A stretch of 17,607 bases of DNA from assembly GCA_938021685.1 (NCBI GenBank), contig CALIFM010000215.1:1-17607 (forward strand), given 5' to 3'. Shown here in pieces: positions 5,971 through 13,937 of this stretch (the stretch's first letter is position 1; every line of letters starts with the position of its first letter). Position numbers and translations under genes: made by a program. The DNA comes from an uncultured Gammaproteobacteria bacterium (GTDB lineage Bacteria; Pseudomonadota; Gammaproteobacteria; Arenicellales; Poriferihabitantaceae). Under the pieces are notes generated by a model. The model was not told the DNA's origin, searched no databases, and saw only the letters and a program-made list of their open reading frames with translations.

Positions 5971-8168
5971 TGCTCGTCGTGTGCTTTTTGCGGTAACCAA
6001 AGCTCTACACAGCCGCCGCGGGTGGCCGCTTCGCCGCTGCGGTTGTAGGCGCGCACAAAGCCGCGATGTGCGTCCACAATGCGTTTTACGATGGCCATGC
6101 CTAGGCCTGTACCGTTATCTTTGTTGGTGACATAAGGCTCGAACACTTTATCTAACATAGCTTCATCAAACCCCTGACCATCGTCATTGATGCTAATTGC
6201 AATACCGTCAATTCCATTATGGGATTGTAATTGGGCTGAGACTAAAATCAAGCTGCCCTTGCTGGTTTGGCAAGCTTCAATGGCATTGCCAAACAAGTTG
6301 TTAAGTACTTGGCGAATCGCGTCGCGGTCTGCGCTGATTAGGGGCAGATCTTTTTCCAGCTTAAGTTTGATGTTGACACTGCCTTCGAGCGGGCGGTTTA
6401 GCTCAGAGCAATCGGTGATCAGATCACAAATGTCAAAGCCACTAAAATGCAAGCGGTCCGAACGGGCATAATTAGAAAAGGCATCAACCATCCGTTTCAA
6501 GGTGTCTACTTGCTCAGAAATAGTACGCGTGGAGCGATCAAGTGCTTCGCGCTCGACTAAATCCAGCTGGTTTAAATATTTGCGGCGAATGCGCTCGGCT
6601 GACAGCTGAATGGGGGTTAGTGGGTTTTTGATTTCGTGCGCCAAGCGCCGTGCCACTTCGCCCCAGGCTGCATCGCGCTGTGCGTTCACTAAGTTGGTCA
6701 CATCATCAAACACGACCACCCAACCGGTTTCGCTTTTCACCTGAGTGCTAAGGCGTGTGACCGTGACCAGTAAAATTTGCTTACCGGTTTGTGATTCAAG
6801 GCTAATTTCTTGTTGCTTGACCTCCGCCCCCTGCATGGCTTTGTCAATCAGCCAATACAAAGCCGCCGTGTGCGGGGCGTTTTTTTCCAGTTGGTGACAC
6901 GACTTCCCAAGGTGTGCCTGCAAGGGTGTGTCTAAAATAGAGGAGGCTTGCTCATTGGTAGTTTGTAAGGCTTGTTCATCGTTAAACGACAACACGCCCG
7001 ATGACAAGTGTGACAACACAGTTTGCAGGTAGGCGCGTTGATTAATTTCCTTAAGATGATTGGCTTCCGCTTCGCCCTGCGAACGACGGATTTGGCTAAT
7101 CATCGTGTTGAAGGAGCCAACTAAAGAACCTAGCTCATCATCACTTTTAACAGGTAAGCGGGTGTGGTAATCGCCGGTCGCTACCAAGCGAGTGCCTTCG
7201 GCCAAATCACGTAGTGGCGCGACCAAGCGTCGTGCAGCGAACAACGCCAGCCATAAAGAGATCAGCACGGTCATGATGGTGATCAGTGACAAGGAAATTA
7301 AAAAGCTGACTTTTAGTGGTTTGCGCAAGTAACTTAGCCGGTTATATTCCGATGAGGCCAACTCTAAGCTGTCGCCCAAGCGCGCGTAACGCAGTGGTAG
7401 CGGCTCGATCACTTGCAGCACATTGGTTTGACCGGTTAAGCTGCGTGAAGTAACCGGCACTAAAATACGGTATTGCAAACTGTTGCCATTGGGTTCTAGC
7501 TTGGCTACTGTGCCGCCGCTGCGCACCTCATCTAAAGCCGGTTTTTCGGGCGCATCGGGCACCAAAGTGGTTGCACTTAAGTTGCTAGTAGCAATGACTT
7601 GCCCGCCAGAGCTGTATAAATCCAGCGCCACATAAGCACGCTGCTGACGAATTTGGCCTACTAAACGGATGCGCTCAATGTTATCCGAGGCCTGACCAAT
7701 TTGCAGCGCATCTTCACGGGCTTTGCTTAGCAAGTCGTCTTTACTTGCCTCTAAAAACCCCTGCCCAAGTAGCAGCGCATCGCCTAAGGCTTGTTCAATT
7801 TTAACGTCAAACCAACTGTCCACGCCTTTGGATAAAAACTGTGCCGAGAAATAATACACCACGCCAATCGGCAAGCAGGTCAGCAGCAAAAACAAGGCGA
7901 CCAAGCGCATCATCAAGCGCGATCCCATCACCCGTTTTTGATATTGGCGCAGCAGGCGAAAAAAATTTGCCACTACAAAAAGCAGTAAAATGATAATGCC
8001 CACAACGTTCACCAATAATAAGGCGCTGAACCACTGGCCACCGATCTGCCCTTTTTGAGCCGCTAATGACAGCATAAAGCTGGCGATTAAAAAAAACGCC
8101 GATACCAAAATAATCGGTACTGGGCCGAGAAATTTTTTAATTAAGCTTTTGTTCGTCAAGGTGCGCAA
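5967..8168 (-). CDS. ntrY: NtrY-type membrane sensor histidine kinase
   Basis: This is a 733-residue membrane kinase. Hydrophobic segments lie at about 17-36, 47-69 and 86-107, and a fourth at about 288-311 closes an extracytoplasmic sensor region (about 110-285). Then follow a HAMP domain (about 312-364), a PAS-like region (about 375-495), a HisKA domain with phospho-acceptor His511 in ARRLAHEIKNPLTPIQ, and an HATPase domain with N-box LNNLFGNAIEA (622-632), NDDGQGF (661-667), FEPYVTNK (676-683) and GTGLGMAI (686-693). This architecture matches NtrY. It should phosphorylate the NtrX encoded next, with which it overlaps by 4 nt. The signal is unknown; in other bacteria NtrYX is tied to nitrogen, redox or respiratory control. 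The start is TTG at 8168, the first usable start codon after the in-frame upstream stop; no Shine-Dalgarno sequence is visible, and TTG at 8159 is an alternative. Confidence 0.92.
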   Translation of the reverse strand: MRTLTNKSLIKKFLGPVPIILVSAFFLIASFMLSLAAQKGQIGGQWFSALLLVNVVGIIILLLFVVANFFRLLRQYQKRVMGSRLMMRLVALFLLLTCLPIGVVYYFSAQFLSKGVDSWFDVKIEQALGDALLLGQGFLEASKDDLLSKAREDALQIGQASDNIERIRLVGQIRQQRAYVALDLYSSGGQVIATSNLSATTLVPDAPEKPALDEVRSGGTVAKLEPNGNSLQYRILVPVTSRSLTGQTNVLQVIEPLPLRYARLGDSLELASSEYNRLSYLRKPLKVSFLISLSLITIMTVLISLWLALFAARRLVAPLRDLAEGTRLVATGDYHTRLPVKSDDELGSLVGSFNTMISQIRRSQGEAEANHLKEINQRAYLQTVLSHLSSGVLSFNDEQALQTTNEQASSILDTPLQAHLGKSCHQLEKNAPHTAALYWLIDKAMQGAEVKQQEISLESQTGKQILLVTVTRLSTQVKSETGWVVVFDDVTNLVNAQRDAAWGEVARRLAHEIKNPLTPIQLSAERIRRKYLNQLDLVEREALDRSTRTISEQVDTLKRMVDAFSNYARSDRLHFSGFDICDLITDCSELNRPLEGSVNIKLKLEKDLPLISADRDAIRQVLNNLFGNAIEACQTSKGSLILVSAQLQSHNGIDGIAISINDDGQGFDEAMLDKVFEPYVTNKDNGTGLGMAIVKRIVDAHRGFVRAYNRSGEAATRGGCVELWLPQKAHDEQ

Positions 8169-8222
8169 CTGGCAGGTAGAGCCTATTCTATTTAAGAGAC
8201 AGACAAAGAGTAGAAATTAATG

Positions 8223-8870
8223 TCATGGATCGAGCTTGACCGGCAATGCCCAGCGGCGTGTTTTACTTTTTAAGCGCCATTTGGGCAAAGCATAAGCCAC
8301 AATACGCAGCGCCGGCGGTAAGGCTTCGGTATCTAGGGCTACGCGTAGCCGCAACTCATAACCTTTTTTGCTTTTAGGCAAGGTTTGACTGACGATGTCG
8401 GTGTCCAATTTGTAGTCTTCAATTTGCCTAAGTGCTTCACTAATATTGGTAAATGACTGGCTTGCTTCGCGCCCTAGCGTACGCAGTTGGTAACGATCGC
8501 TTAAAGAGTGATAGCTTAGTTCATGGCGTGTTTGCCATGTACCAATGCGCTTATCCCACAGCAAACGGCGCTGGTTGTAAAGCTCTAATCGAGTAACAAA
8601 AGTGAGTGCAATACCATTGTGCAAGGCTTCGGTTACGGTTTCGTTAATTTTTATATCAAAGCGGGCCTGTGTCATCAGCCGGCTAGGGCTTAGCTCCGCT
8701 TCAGCACTGATAATTTTGAATGCAGCGGCGTGGCTGTATAACGCACAAAAACCGAGCACTAAAAATAGCAACCCGGCTTGTGAAACCAAGCGCAGTCTTG
8801 CCCCAGGACGGGTTGGCTTTGTTGTGTGCGCAGCCAAGCTAAATGGAGAGGATATAGGTGTTGAAGTCAT
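8223..8870 (-). CDS. DUF4390-family exported protein
   Basis: This 215-residue protein matches what I know of the DUF4390 family, which commonly lies just upstream of ntrY in gammaproteobacteria and betaproteobacteria. A hydrophobic stretch at 33-45 followed by SHAAA (46-50) is a signal peptide with likely cleavage near residue 50, preceded by an unusually long basic n-region, so the true start could be a TTG near residue 28. The mature part has alternating beta-like segments (FKIISAEAEL, ARFDIKINE, YELRLRVALD) and ends in a basic PKWRLKSKTRRW segment. It sits 5 nt after rsmB and 54 nt before ntrY. The position suggests it works in the periplasm or membrane, possibly with the NtrY sensor region, but no molecular function is established and that link is inference. 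Confidence 0.8.
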   Translation of the reverse strand: MTSTPISSPFSLAAHTTKPTRPGARLRLVSQAGLLFLVLGFCALYSHAAAFKIISAEAELSPSRLMTQARFDIKINETVTEALHNGIALTFVTRLELYNQRRLLWDKRIGTWQTRHELSYHSLSDRYQLRTLGREASQSFTNISEALRQIEDYKLDTDIVSQTLPKSKKGYELRLRVALDTEALPPALRIVAYALPKWRLKSKTRRWALPVKLDP

Positions 8871-8875
8871 GGCTT

Positions 8876-10234
8876 TTAGGCAGGCTCAACTTTTTGCAAT
8901 AGTGCATAAAAAAAACCATCGCCATCATGCGCGCCCGGCAAGCGTTGGCGGCCATGTGTGGTGGTCAGCCCAAGCTTGGTTGGTAATTCGCATACTTGCA
9001 CGTCTGACCGTGCCCGCACAAAGTCATCAATGCATTGGTCGTTTTCCAGCGCGAAAATGGAGCAAGTCGTATACAAAAGATAACCTCCTGTTTTTAGCAT
9101 GGGCCAGCTGCTGTCCAGCAAAGCCCGTTGTTGCGTTGCAAATTGTAAGCTATTTTGTGCGGTACGGCGAAATTTAATGTCAGGATGTCGGCGCATCACG
9201 CCGCTGCCACTGCAAGGCACGTCCAGCAAGATGCGATCAAAAGCTTGGCCATCCCACCAGTTGTTGCTGGCTAAGGCGCTATTTTGAGTTGGTTTTTGCA
9301 ATGCGATCACTGTAGGGCTTAGTTGCATGCGGTGCATGTTTTGCTCAAAGCGATCAAGCCGGTCTTCAAAATCCACCGCCACCACTTCGCTTAGAGTGGG
9401 CATCATTTGCATGATGTGGGCCGTTTTTCCGCCAGGTGCTGCACAGCCATCCAGCACTCGCTGATTTGCCGCTAAATTTAATTGTAAAGCGCTTAGTTGC
9501 GCTGATTCGTCCTGTACCGAAACGCTGCCTTTATCAAAGCCTGGTAGGGTTTGCACGTTCACGGGCGTTTTCAAGGTTAGTCCAACCGGGCTGTCGCTGC
9601 ACAAAGTGCTGGCCATACCTGCATCTTTTAATTGCTGTTGATAGTCTGCGCGGCTAATTTGTTGGGTGTCCACGCGCAGTGTCATCGGTGGTGGTTGCTG
9701 GCTAGCGTGCAAAATGGCGCTCATATGCTCAGGCCAGTCGGTTTTAATTTGCTGCACCATCCATTTAGGAAAGCAAGCAGCAGCTTGTTTATCGTTCAGA
9801 ATTTGCTCGGGCTGGCCCGCTTGGTCGCGCTGATAATCGCGCAACACAGCGTTGATCACCCCTTTGGCCCAATCGCGCTTTAGCCGCCGCGTGGCTTTTA
9901 CCGCTTCATTCACCACAGCATGTGGTGCGCTACTCATATGATCTAGCTCCACCATCGCCGCCACCAACAAAAAATGCAGATTACGGTCTTTAGGGCGGAA
10001 CGGTTTTTTAAGTTTGCCGTTAATGATGGGAGAATAATAAAAACCCCAACGCACACAGTTATAGCTAAGCGCTTTATAAAAAGCATGTTCTTGTGGATCA
10101 AGTTTCGGCAGCGCCTTCTCAATCACAGCATCGAGCGATTCAAGCTTATCGCAGACTTGAAGAGCACTTTGTACGGCTATCAGTCGTGCAACACCGCGCG
10201 CAGGAGCGCTTTTATTTAAAGCAGGCTTATTCAA
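8876..10234 (-). CDS. rsmB: 16S rRNA (cytosine-967-C5)-methyltransferase RsmB
   Basis: This 452-residue protein is the SAM-dependent enzyme that makes m5C967 in 16S rRNA. Residues 11-140 form the NusB-like RNA-binding domain; residues about 235-450 form the Rossmann methyltransferase. Visible motifs are the SAM loop LDGCAAPGGKT (261-271), DVPCSGSG (338-345) with Cys341, and YTTCS (388-392) with the nucleophile Cys391. GDGFFYALLQK (438-448) is the usual C-terminal strand. Length is close to E. coli RsmB (429). The start is TTG at 10234; the upstream frame meets a stop four codons earlier and contains no ATG or GTG. It overlaps the end of fmt by 8 nt, which fits coupled translation in the def-fmt-rsmB cluster common in gammaproteobacteria. 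Confidence 0.95.
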   Translation of the reverse strand: MNKPALNKSAPARGVARLIAVQSALQVCDKLESLDAVIEKALPKLDPQEHAFYKALSYNCVRWGFYYSPIINGKLKKPFRPKDRNLHFLLVAAMVELDHMSSAPHAVVNEAVKATRRLKRDWAKGVINAVLRDYQRDQAGQPEQILNDKQAAACFPKWMVQQIKTDWPEHMSAILHASQQPPPMTLRVDTQQISRADYQQQLKDAGMASTLCSDSPVGLTLKTPVNVQTLPGFDKGSVSVQDESAQLSALQLNLAANQRVLDGCAAPGGKTAHIMQMMPTLSEVVAVDFEDRLDRFEQNMHRMQLSPTVIALQKPTQNSALASNNWWDGQAFDRILLDVPCSGSGVMRRHPDIKFRRTAQNSLQFATQQRALLDSSWPMLKTGGYLLYTTCSIFALENDQCIDDFVRARSDVQVCELPTKLGLTTTHGRQRLPGAHDGDGFFYALLQKVEPA

Positions 10235-11171
10235 AATGTGCGCCTATTTCAAGCACAAAGCCATTCAATAAGTCTTTATGGCTTAGCACCTTGCCGCCAG
10301 GCTTTTGCAGTTGCTGCAGCCGTAGCTGACCTCTTCCCGTTTGCACCGCAATGCCGCTTTCATTGATGGCTGTTACGGTCCCTACAGCCTGCTTGGTTTG
10401 GTTATCGTCGCAGCTCGCTTGCAATACGCGTAAAGGCTGATCGCAAACATTAATGGTGGCCACTGGCCATGGGTTAAAAGCGCGCACTTTGTTGCGTAGC
10501 GCAGCGGCAGGCTGTGACCAATCTAGCCGCGTTTCTTGCTTGGTTAGTTTGTGGGCGTAGGAGATACCCTGTTCGTCTTGTGCCTTGGCGGGGGCTATTC
10601 CAGTTAGCAGTGCGGACAAATGATCCAGCAGCATTTGTTTACCAAGCTTTGCTAGACGATCGTGCAGCTGGCCGCCGGTTTCGTCTTCACCGATGCTAAG
10701 TGTTTCGCGGAACAAGACCGGGCCGGTGTCGAGGCCTTTTTGCATTTGCATCAAACACACGCCGCTGTGTTTGTCACCCGCTTCAATGGCGCGTTGAATC
10801 GGCGCCGCACCGCGCCAGCGTGGCAACAACGAAGCATGTACGTTCACACAGCCAAGGCGTGGCAAGTCCAGTACCTTCTGCGGTAGAATAAGACCGTAAG
10901 CCGTGACTACCATCAAATCAGCATTGAGGCTTTGCAATTGTTGCCGGTCGCTGGTTTTTTTGAAGTTGTCGGGCTGAAAAACGGATAGATTATGGCTCAG
11001 TGCGCACTGCTTTACGGGGGAGACCTGCAGCTTTTTGCCTCGGCCTGCTTTGCGATCGGGCTGGGTGTATACCCCGACTATATCAACTTCGCTTTGTAAT
11101 AAAGCTTCTAGGCTAGCAACGGCGAAATCGGGCGTGCCAGCAAAAATGATGCGCGGTAAAGGTGAGAGCAT
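10227..11171 (-). CDS. fmt: Methionyl-tRNA formyltransferase
   Basis: This enzyme transfers a formyl group from 10-formyltetrahydrofolate to initiator Met-tRNA in the cytoplasm. The 314-residue length is standard. The N-terminal Rossmann domain begins with IIFAGTPDFA (8-17) and carries the tRNA-contact loop QPDRKAGRGKKL (37-48). The catalytic residues are in place: Asn110 and His112 in VNVHASLLPRWRGAAPIQ and Asp148 in KGLDTGP. The C-terminal OB-fold-like domain starts near residue 205. Start ATG 11171 lies 18 nt after the def stop and gives the family's normal N-terminus, although no Shine-Dalgarno sequence is seen. Together with Def it forms the N-formylation and deformylation cycle of bacterial translation. 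Confidence 0.97.
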   Translation of the reverse strand: MLSPLPRIIFAGTPDFAVASLEALLQSEVDIVGVYTQPDRKAGRGKKLQVSPVKQCALSHNLSVFQPDNFKKTSDRQQLQSLNADLMVVTAYGLILPQKVLDLPRLGCVNVHASLLPRWRGAAPIQRAIEAGDKHSGVCLMQMQKGLDTGPVLFRETLSIGEDETGGQLHDRLAKLGKQMLLDHLSALLTGIAPAKAQDEQGISYAHKLTKQETRLDWSQPAAALRNKVRAFNPWPVATINVCDQPLRVLQASCDDNQTKQAVGTVTAINESGIAVQTGRGQLRLQQLQKPGGKVLSHKDLLNGFVLEIGAHFE

Positions 11172-11189
11172 CAGTGCAGGCAGTTGCGC

Positions 11190-11693
11190 TTAGGCCGCTT
11201 CGCGCGCCTCTTTCAGCAATTTTTTGCGAATACGGTTTTGTTTAAGGCGCGATAGATAATCCACAAACACTTTGCCGTCAAGGTGATCAATTTCGTGCTG
11301 AATGCACACGGCCAGCAAGGCATCGGCTTCAGTAGAAAAGGCTTTGCCGTTTATGTCTTGTGCTGCAATCGTCACAGTTTCGGCGCGCTGTACAGCAGCG
11401 TAGATTTCTGGCACGGACAAGCAGCCTTCTTCGGTACTCACTTCGCCGCTTTGCGCGGTAATGACGGGATTGATAAAAACCTGCAATTGGTTATGTTCCT
11501 CGCTTACATCAATGACCACGACGCGTTTGGTCACGTTCACTTGAATCGCCGCCAGGCCAATGCCCGGGGCAGCATACATGGTTTGTGCCATGTCTTTGAC
11601 CAGCTGTTTTAGCTCAGCGTTAAATTCAGTTACTGGCTTGGCCACTTGCCGCAGCCGCTCGTCGGGATAGCGTAAAATGTCAAGCAGCGCCAT
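11190..11693 (-). CDS. def: Peptide deformylase
   Basis: This 167-residue metalloenzyme removes the formyl group from the N-terminal methionine of new proteins at the ribosome exit. All three family motifs are present: GIGLAAIQ (44-51), EEGCLS (88-93) with metal ligand Cys91, and QHEIDHLDG (132-140) with ligands His133 and His137 and catalytic Glu134. Length and the Lys/Arg-rich C-terminal helix (150-165) are like E. coli Def (type 1B). It is the first gene of the - strand operon, about 65 nt downstream of the predicted start site. GGAA about 11 nt upstream of the ATG is a weak ribosome-binding site. Confidence 0.97.
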   Translation of the reverse strand: MALLDILRYPDERLRQVAKPVTEFNAELKQLVKDMAQTMYAAPGIGLAAIQVNVTKRVVVIDVSEEHNQLQVFINPVITAQSGEVSTEEGCLSVPEIYAAVQRAETVTIAAQDINGKAFSTEADALLAVCIQHEIDHLDGKVFVDYLSRLKQNRIRKKLLKEAREAA

Positions 11694-11764
11694 GTTTGTT
11701 TTGTTCCATTTTGGTTGTTAGCTTTTTTGTACGAGCAAAAATCTGCCCACATTGTGTACGGGTG

Positions 11765-11792
11765 ATTGTATCATTGCCGCTGTTAAACTCAA
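11765..11792 (-). promoter_or_regulatory. Sigma70 promoter of the def operon
   Basis: Read on the - strand, TTGAGT (11792-11787) is followed after 16 nt by TACAAT (11770-11765), which is preceded by the TG of an extended -10. Transcription should start near 11758, giving a leader of about 65 nt before def. On the + strand an overlapping extended -10-like TGTTAAACT (11781-11789) could serve the divergent acyltransferase gene, but it is weak. If both work, the two promoters would compete for the same DNA. Confidence 0.6.
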
Positions 11793-11830
11793 ATGTGACA
11801 CGCCCTTTTTCAAAGCCATGTTTCTAAGTC

Positions 11831-12820
11831 ATGCCTCGTGTAGCTGAATCTGCGCCTAAGCCTACTGTTGAGCAGGCAGCCACTAGCGACCAAACTATTG
11901 CGTTTGAGCGCGGATTTTATACGCCGCGCTACTGGCCTACTTGGCTATTAATGGGCTTTATTCGTCTTAGTTCAAGCCTGCCGCGCCGTGCGGCCATCAA
12001 AGTGGGCGATGGCTTAGGCTTTTTGTTTAAATGTTTAAACAAAAAACGCCGCCACATTGTGCGCACTAATTTGGCCTTGTGTTTTCCTGATAAGAGCGAG
12101 CAAGAGCGTGAACAATTGTTTAAAGCACATTACCGTTTTTATGGTCGCAGTGTGATCGACTTTGGCCTGACGTGGTGGGCACCATTATCGCGCCTTGAGC
12201 GATTAATTAAATTTAAAGGTGAGCAAGCGTACCGCGACACACTGGCTACGAATAATGTGATTTTAATCTTACCGCATTTTACTGCTTTAGACTGCGCGGC
12301 TGGTTTTGCTGCCACTTTGCATCCATCGATTACGATGATGAAAACGCAGAAAAACGCGTTGTTGAATTGGCGATTATGGAAGGGCCGCACCCGTTATAAA
12401 CCGACTCGCATCATCATGCGTGATCAAGGCTTGCGGCCGTTGGTCAAGGCCGCGCGCAACGGTGTGGCTTGCTTTTATATGCCGGATGAAGATTTTGGTG
12501 ATTCTAGTCTCACCGCGTTTGCACCGTTTTTTGGGCGGCCTACGTCAACGTTGACGACCTTGTCACGGATGGCAAAAATGGCCAAAGCTAAAGTAGTGCC
12601 AGTACTGCCGCGGATGTTAGAAAACGGCCATTATGAAGTGGAGTTTTTGCCTGCACTAAAGGGCTTTCCATCAGGCAATGATGTACAAGATGCAACAGCA
12701 GTTAATCAAGTGATCGAGCAAGCGATTGCCAAAGCGCCTGCGCAATACATGTGGACTTTGCAATGGTTTCGCACCCAACCTGATGGACAACCATCGCCGT
12801 ATTTGCAAGCTAGCGAATGA
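11831..12820 (+). CDS. LpxL/LpxM-family lipid A acyltransferase
   Basis: This 329-residue protein belongs to the lysophospholipid acyltransferase family that adds secondary acyl chains to Kdo-lipid A at the inner membrane. The catalytic HX4D motif is PHFTALD, with His149 and Asp154; YMPDEDFG (216-223) is the second conserved block, and the end WTLQWFRTQPDG (308-319) resembles the family's C-terminus. A hydrophobic segment at 36-50 is the likely membrane anchor, followed by a basic patch KKRR (71-74). Which acyl donor or position it uses cannot be told. The N-terminal 25 residues are low-complexity and the start has no good Shine-Dalgarno sequence, so the true start could differ slightly. It overlaps the next gene as ATGA, so the two are co-translated. 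A perfect palindrome lies within its coding sequence at 12020-12045. Confidence 0.9.
   Translation: MPRVAESAPKPTVEQAATSDQTIAFERGFYTPRYWPTWLLMGFIRLSSSLPRRAAIKVGDGLGFLFKCLNKKRRHIVRTNLALCFPDKSEQEREQLFKAHYRFYGRSVIDFGLTWWAPLSRLERLIKFKGEQAYRDTLATNNVILILPHFTALDCAAGFAATLHPSITMMKTQKNALLNWRLWKGRTRYKPTRIIMRDQGLRPLVKAARNGVACFYMPDEDFGDSSLTAFAPFFGRPTSTLTTLSRMAKMAKAKVVPVLPRMLENGHYEVEFLPALKGFPSGNDVQDATAVNQVIEQAIAKAPAQYMWTLQWFRTQPDGQPSPYLQASE
12020..12045. repeat. 26-bp palindrome inside the acyltransferase gene
   Basis: TTTTTGTTTAAA (12020-12031) and TTTAAACAAAAA (12034-12045) are perfect inverted copies with only TG between them. The arms are AT-rich and encode LFKCLNKK. It may be a by-product of Phe/Lys codons, or a site prone to cruciform formation or protein binding. 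Confidence 0.7.
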
Positions 12821-13836
12821 ATATTTTAGTCATCAAGCAAAGCTCCTTGGGCGATGTGTTGCACAGCACGGCAGCGTTGCGTGCGATCAAGGAGGCCTAC
12901 CCACAGGCGCGTCTTACTTTGCTGACGAATAATGGCAGTGTAGGTATTGTGCAGCACAATGACGATATTGACGAAATTATTGAACTGCCTTACCCCGCGC
13001 TAAAGCAGCATTGGCCAAAGCGGCTAGATAAATTGATCGCTGCGCTGCGGACGACAATGTATGCGGTACGCCAGCGTGAATATGATTTAGCCTTTGACCT
13101 GCAAGGCTTGCTGCGTTCGGTGTTGTTTTTGTATGGCGCGCGCGCCAAGAAAAAGTTTGTTAAAGGTAAATGGTGGGGCCTAAAACAATTTCGGAAAAAG
13201 CAGTTGCATGCGATTGATGAAATGGCAGGCGTATTGCAACTGGCAGGTATTCCGATGTCTAGTCGCCAGATGCAGTTAGCTAGTGACGCCAGCGATGTGA
13301 AGGCCTTAGATGCAGTGCTTGCAAAGCTGGTTGGATCAAAAGCTAAGCCGAAGGCAGAATTAATTGTGATTAGTCCTTTCACCCGCTGGGTATCAAAAAA
13401 CTGGCCGCTTGCTCACTTTGTTGAGTTGGCGAATAGACTGTCCGAGAAATTTCCGCAGCACGCGGTGTTGTTAACCGGCGCCCCAAATGATCAGGTGGCT
13501 ATTGATGAGGTGTTGGCTGATCAAACCAATAAACGGGTTTATAACTTGGCGGGCGCACTTAGTTTAGCCCAGTTAGGTGAGTTGATGCGCCGCGCAGATT
13601 TAGTGGTGTCGGGCGATAGTTTTCCGATGCATGTGGCTAGCGCAGTGCAGGTGCCGCTGTTGGCACTGTTTGGCCCGACAGATGAGCAAAAAACGGGTCC
13701 TCTGAGTAAGCAGGCACTGGTGTTACGCGCGCCCGATTGCAGCAAATGTGACAAACCAGAGTGTCAGCACAATTGTTTGAGTAAGCTGGCTGTTGAGACG
13801 GTGTTTGTAGAGGCGGCGAAAAAGTTAAGCACGTAA
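12817..13836 (+). CDS. Glycosyltransferase family 9 (heptosyltransferase-like)
   Basis: This 339-residue GT-B enzyme belongs to family GT9, whose members (WaaC, WaaF) move heptose from ADP-heptose onto the LPS inner core. The N-terminus NILVIKQSSLGDVLHSTAAL matches the WaaC pattern, including the aspartate at residue 13 that acts as base in WaaC. In the C-terminal domain, VSGDSFPMHVASA (about 266-278) and ALFGPTDEQKTGP (about 284-296) form the donor-sugar site. The end carries four cysteines (CSKCDKPECQHNC), a pattern I associate with many GT9 members. The start overlaps the acyltransferase stop as ATGA, and both products act on lipid A/core, so they form one LPS unit. Whether it is heptosyltransferase I, II or a later one is not resolved. 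Confidence 0.88.
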   Translation: MNILVIKQSSLGDVLHSTAALRAIKEAYPQARLTLLTNNGSVGIVQHNDDIDEIIELPYPALKQHWPKRLDKLIAALRTTMYAVRQREYDLAFDLQGLLRSVLFLYGARAKKKFVKGKWWGLKQFRKKQLHAIDEMAGVLQLAGIPMSSRQMQLASDASDVKALDAVLAKLVGSKAKPKAELIVISPFTRWVSKNWPLAHFVELANRLSEKFPQHAVLLTGAPNDQVAIDEVLADQTNKRVYNLAGALSLAQLGELMRRADLVVSGDSFPMHVASAVQVPLLALFGPTDEQKTGPLSKQALVLRAPDCSKCDKPECQHNCLSKLAVETVFVEAAKKLST

Positions 13837-13861
13837 TAGCGGTATAGTCGCGATAGGCACA

Positions 13862-13888
13862 AAAAAGCCGCCCTTAAGGCGGCTTTTT
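13862..13888. terminator. Bidirectional rho-independent terminator
   Basis: AAAAAGCCGCC (13862-13872) and GGCGGCTTTTT (13878-13888) form an 11-bp perfect stem with a CTTAA loop and A/T tracts on both sides. It lies 25 nt after the glycosyltransferase stop on the + strand and 49 nt after the stop of the lipoprotein gene on the - strand, so it can end both transcripts. Confidence 0.9.
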
Positions 13889-13937
13889 CGCTACAGCGAT
13901 TGCTTCATCATAAATGAACTAGTTACTGAGAATCTGC

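Noticed and set aside
5971..6000. Upstream ATG giving ntrX ten extra residues
   Set aside because: The ATG at 5970 overlaps the ntrY stop as ATGA and gives the normal receiver-domain N-terminus directly; the extension would lie inside the kinase gene with no support.
5711..6130. 139-codon open frame on the + strand opposite ntrX/ntrY
   Set aside because: It is antisense to the NtrX receiver domain and the NtrY C-terminus, with Met/Ser/Cys-rich low-complexity translation and no family pattern.
8602..9177. 191-codon open frame on the + strand
   Set aside because: It runs antisense across the 3' end of rsmB and the 5' end of the DUF4390 gene, both of which have clear family matches. Its translation shows no recognisable domain and is consistent with an antisense shadow.
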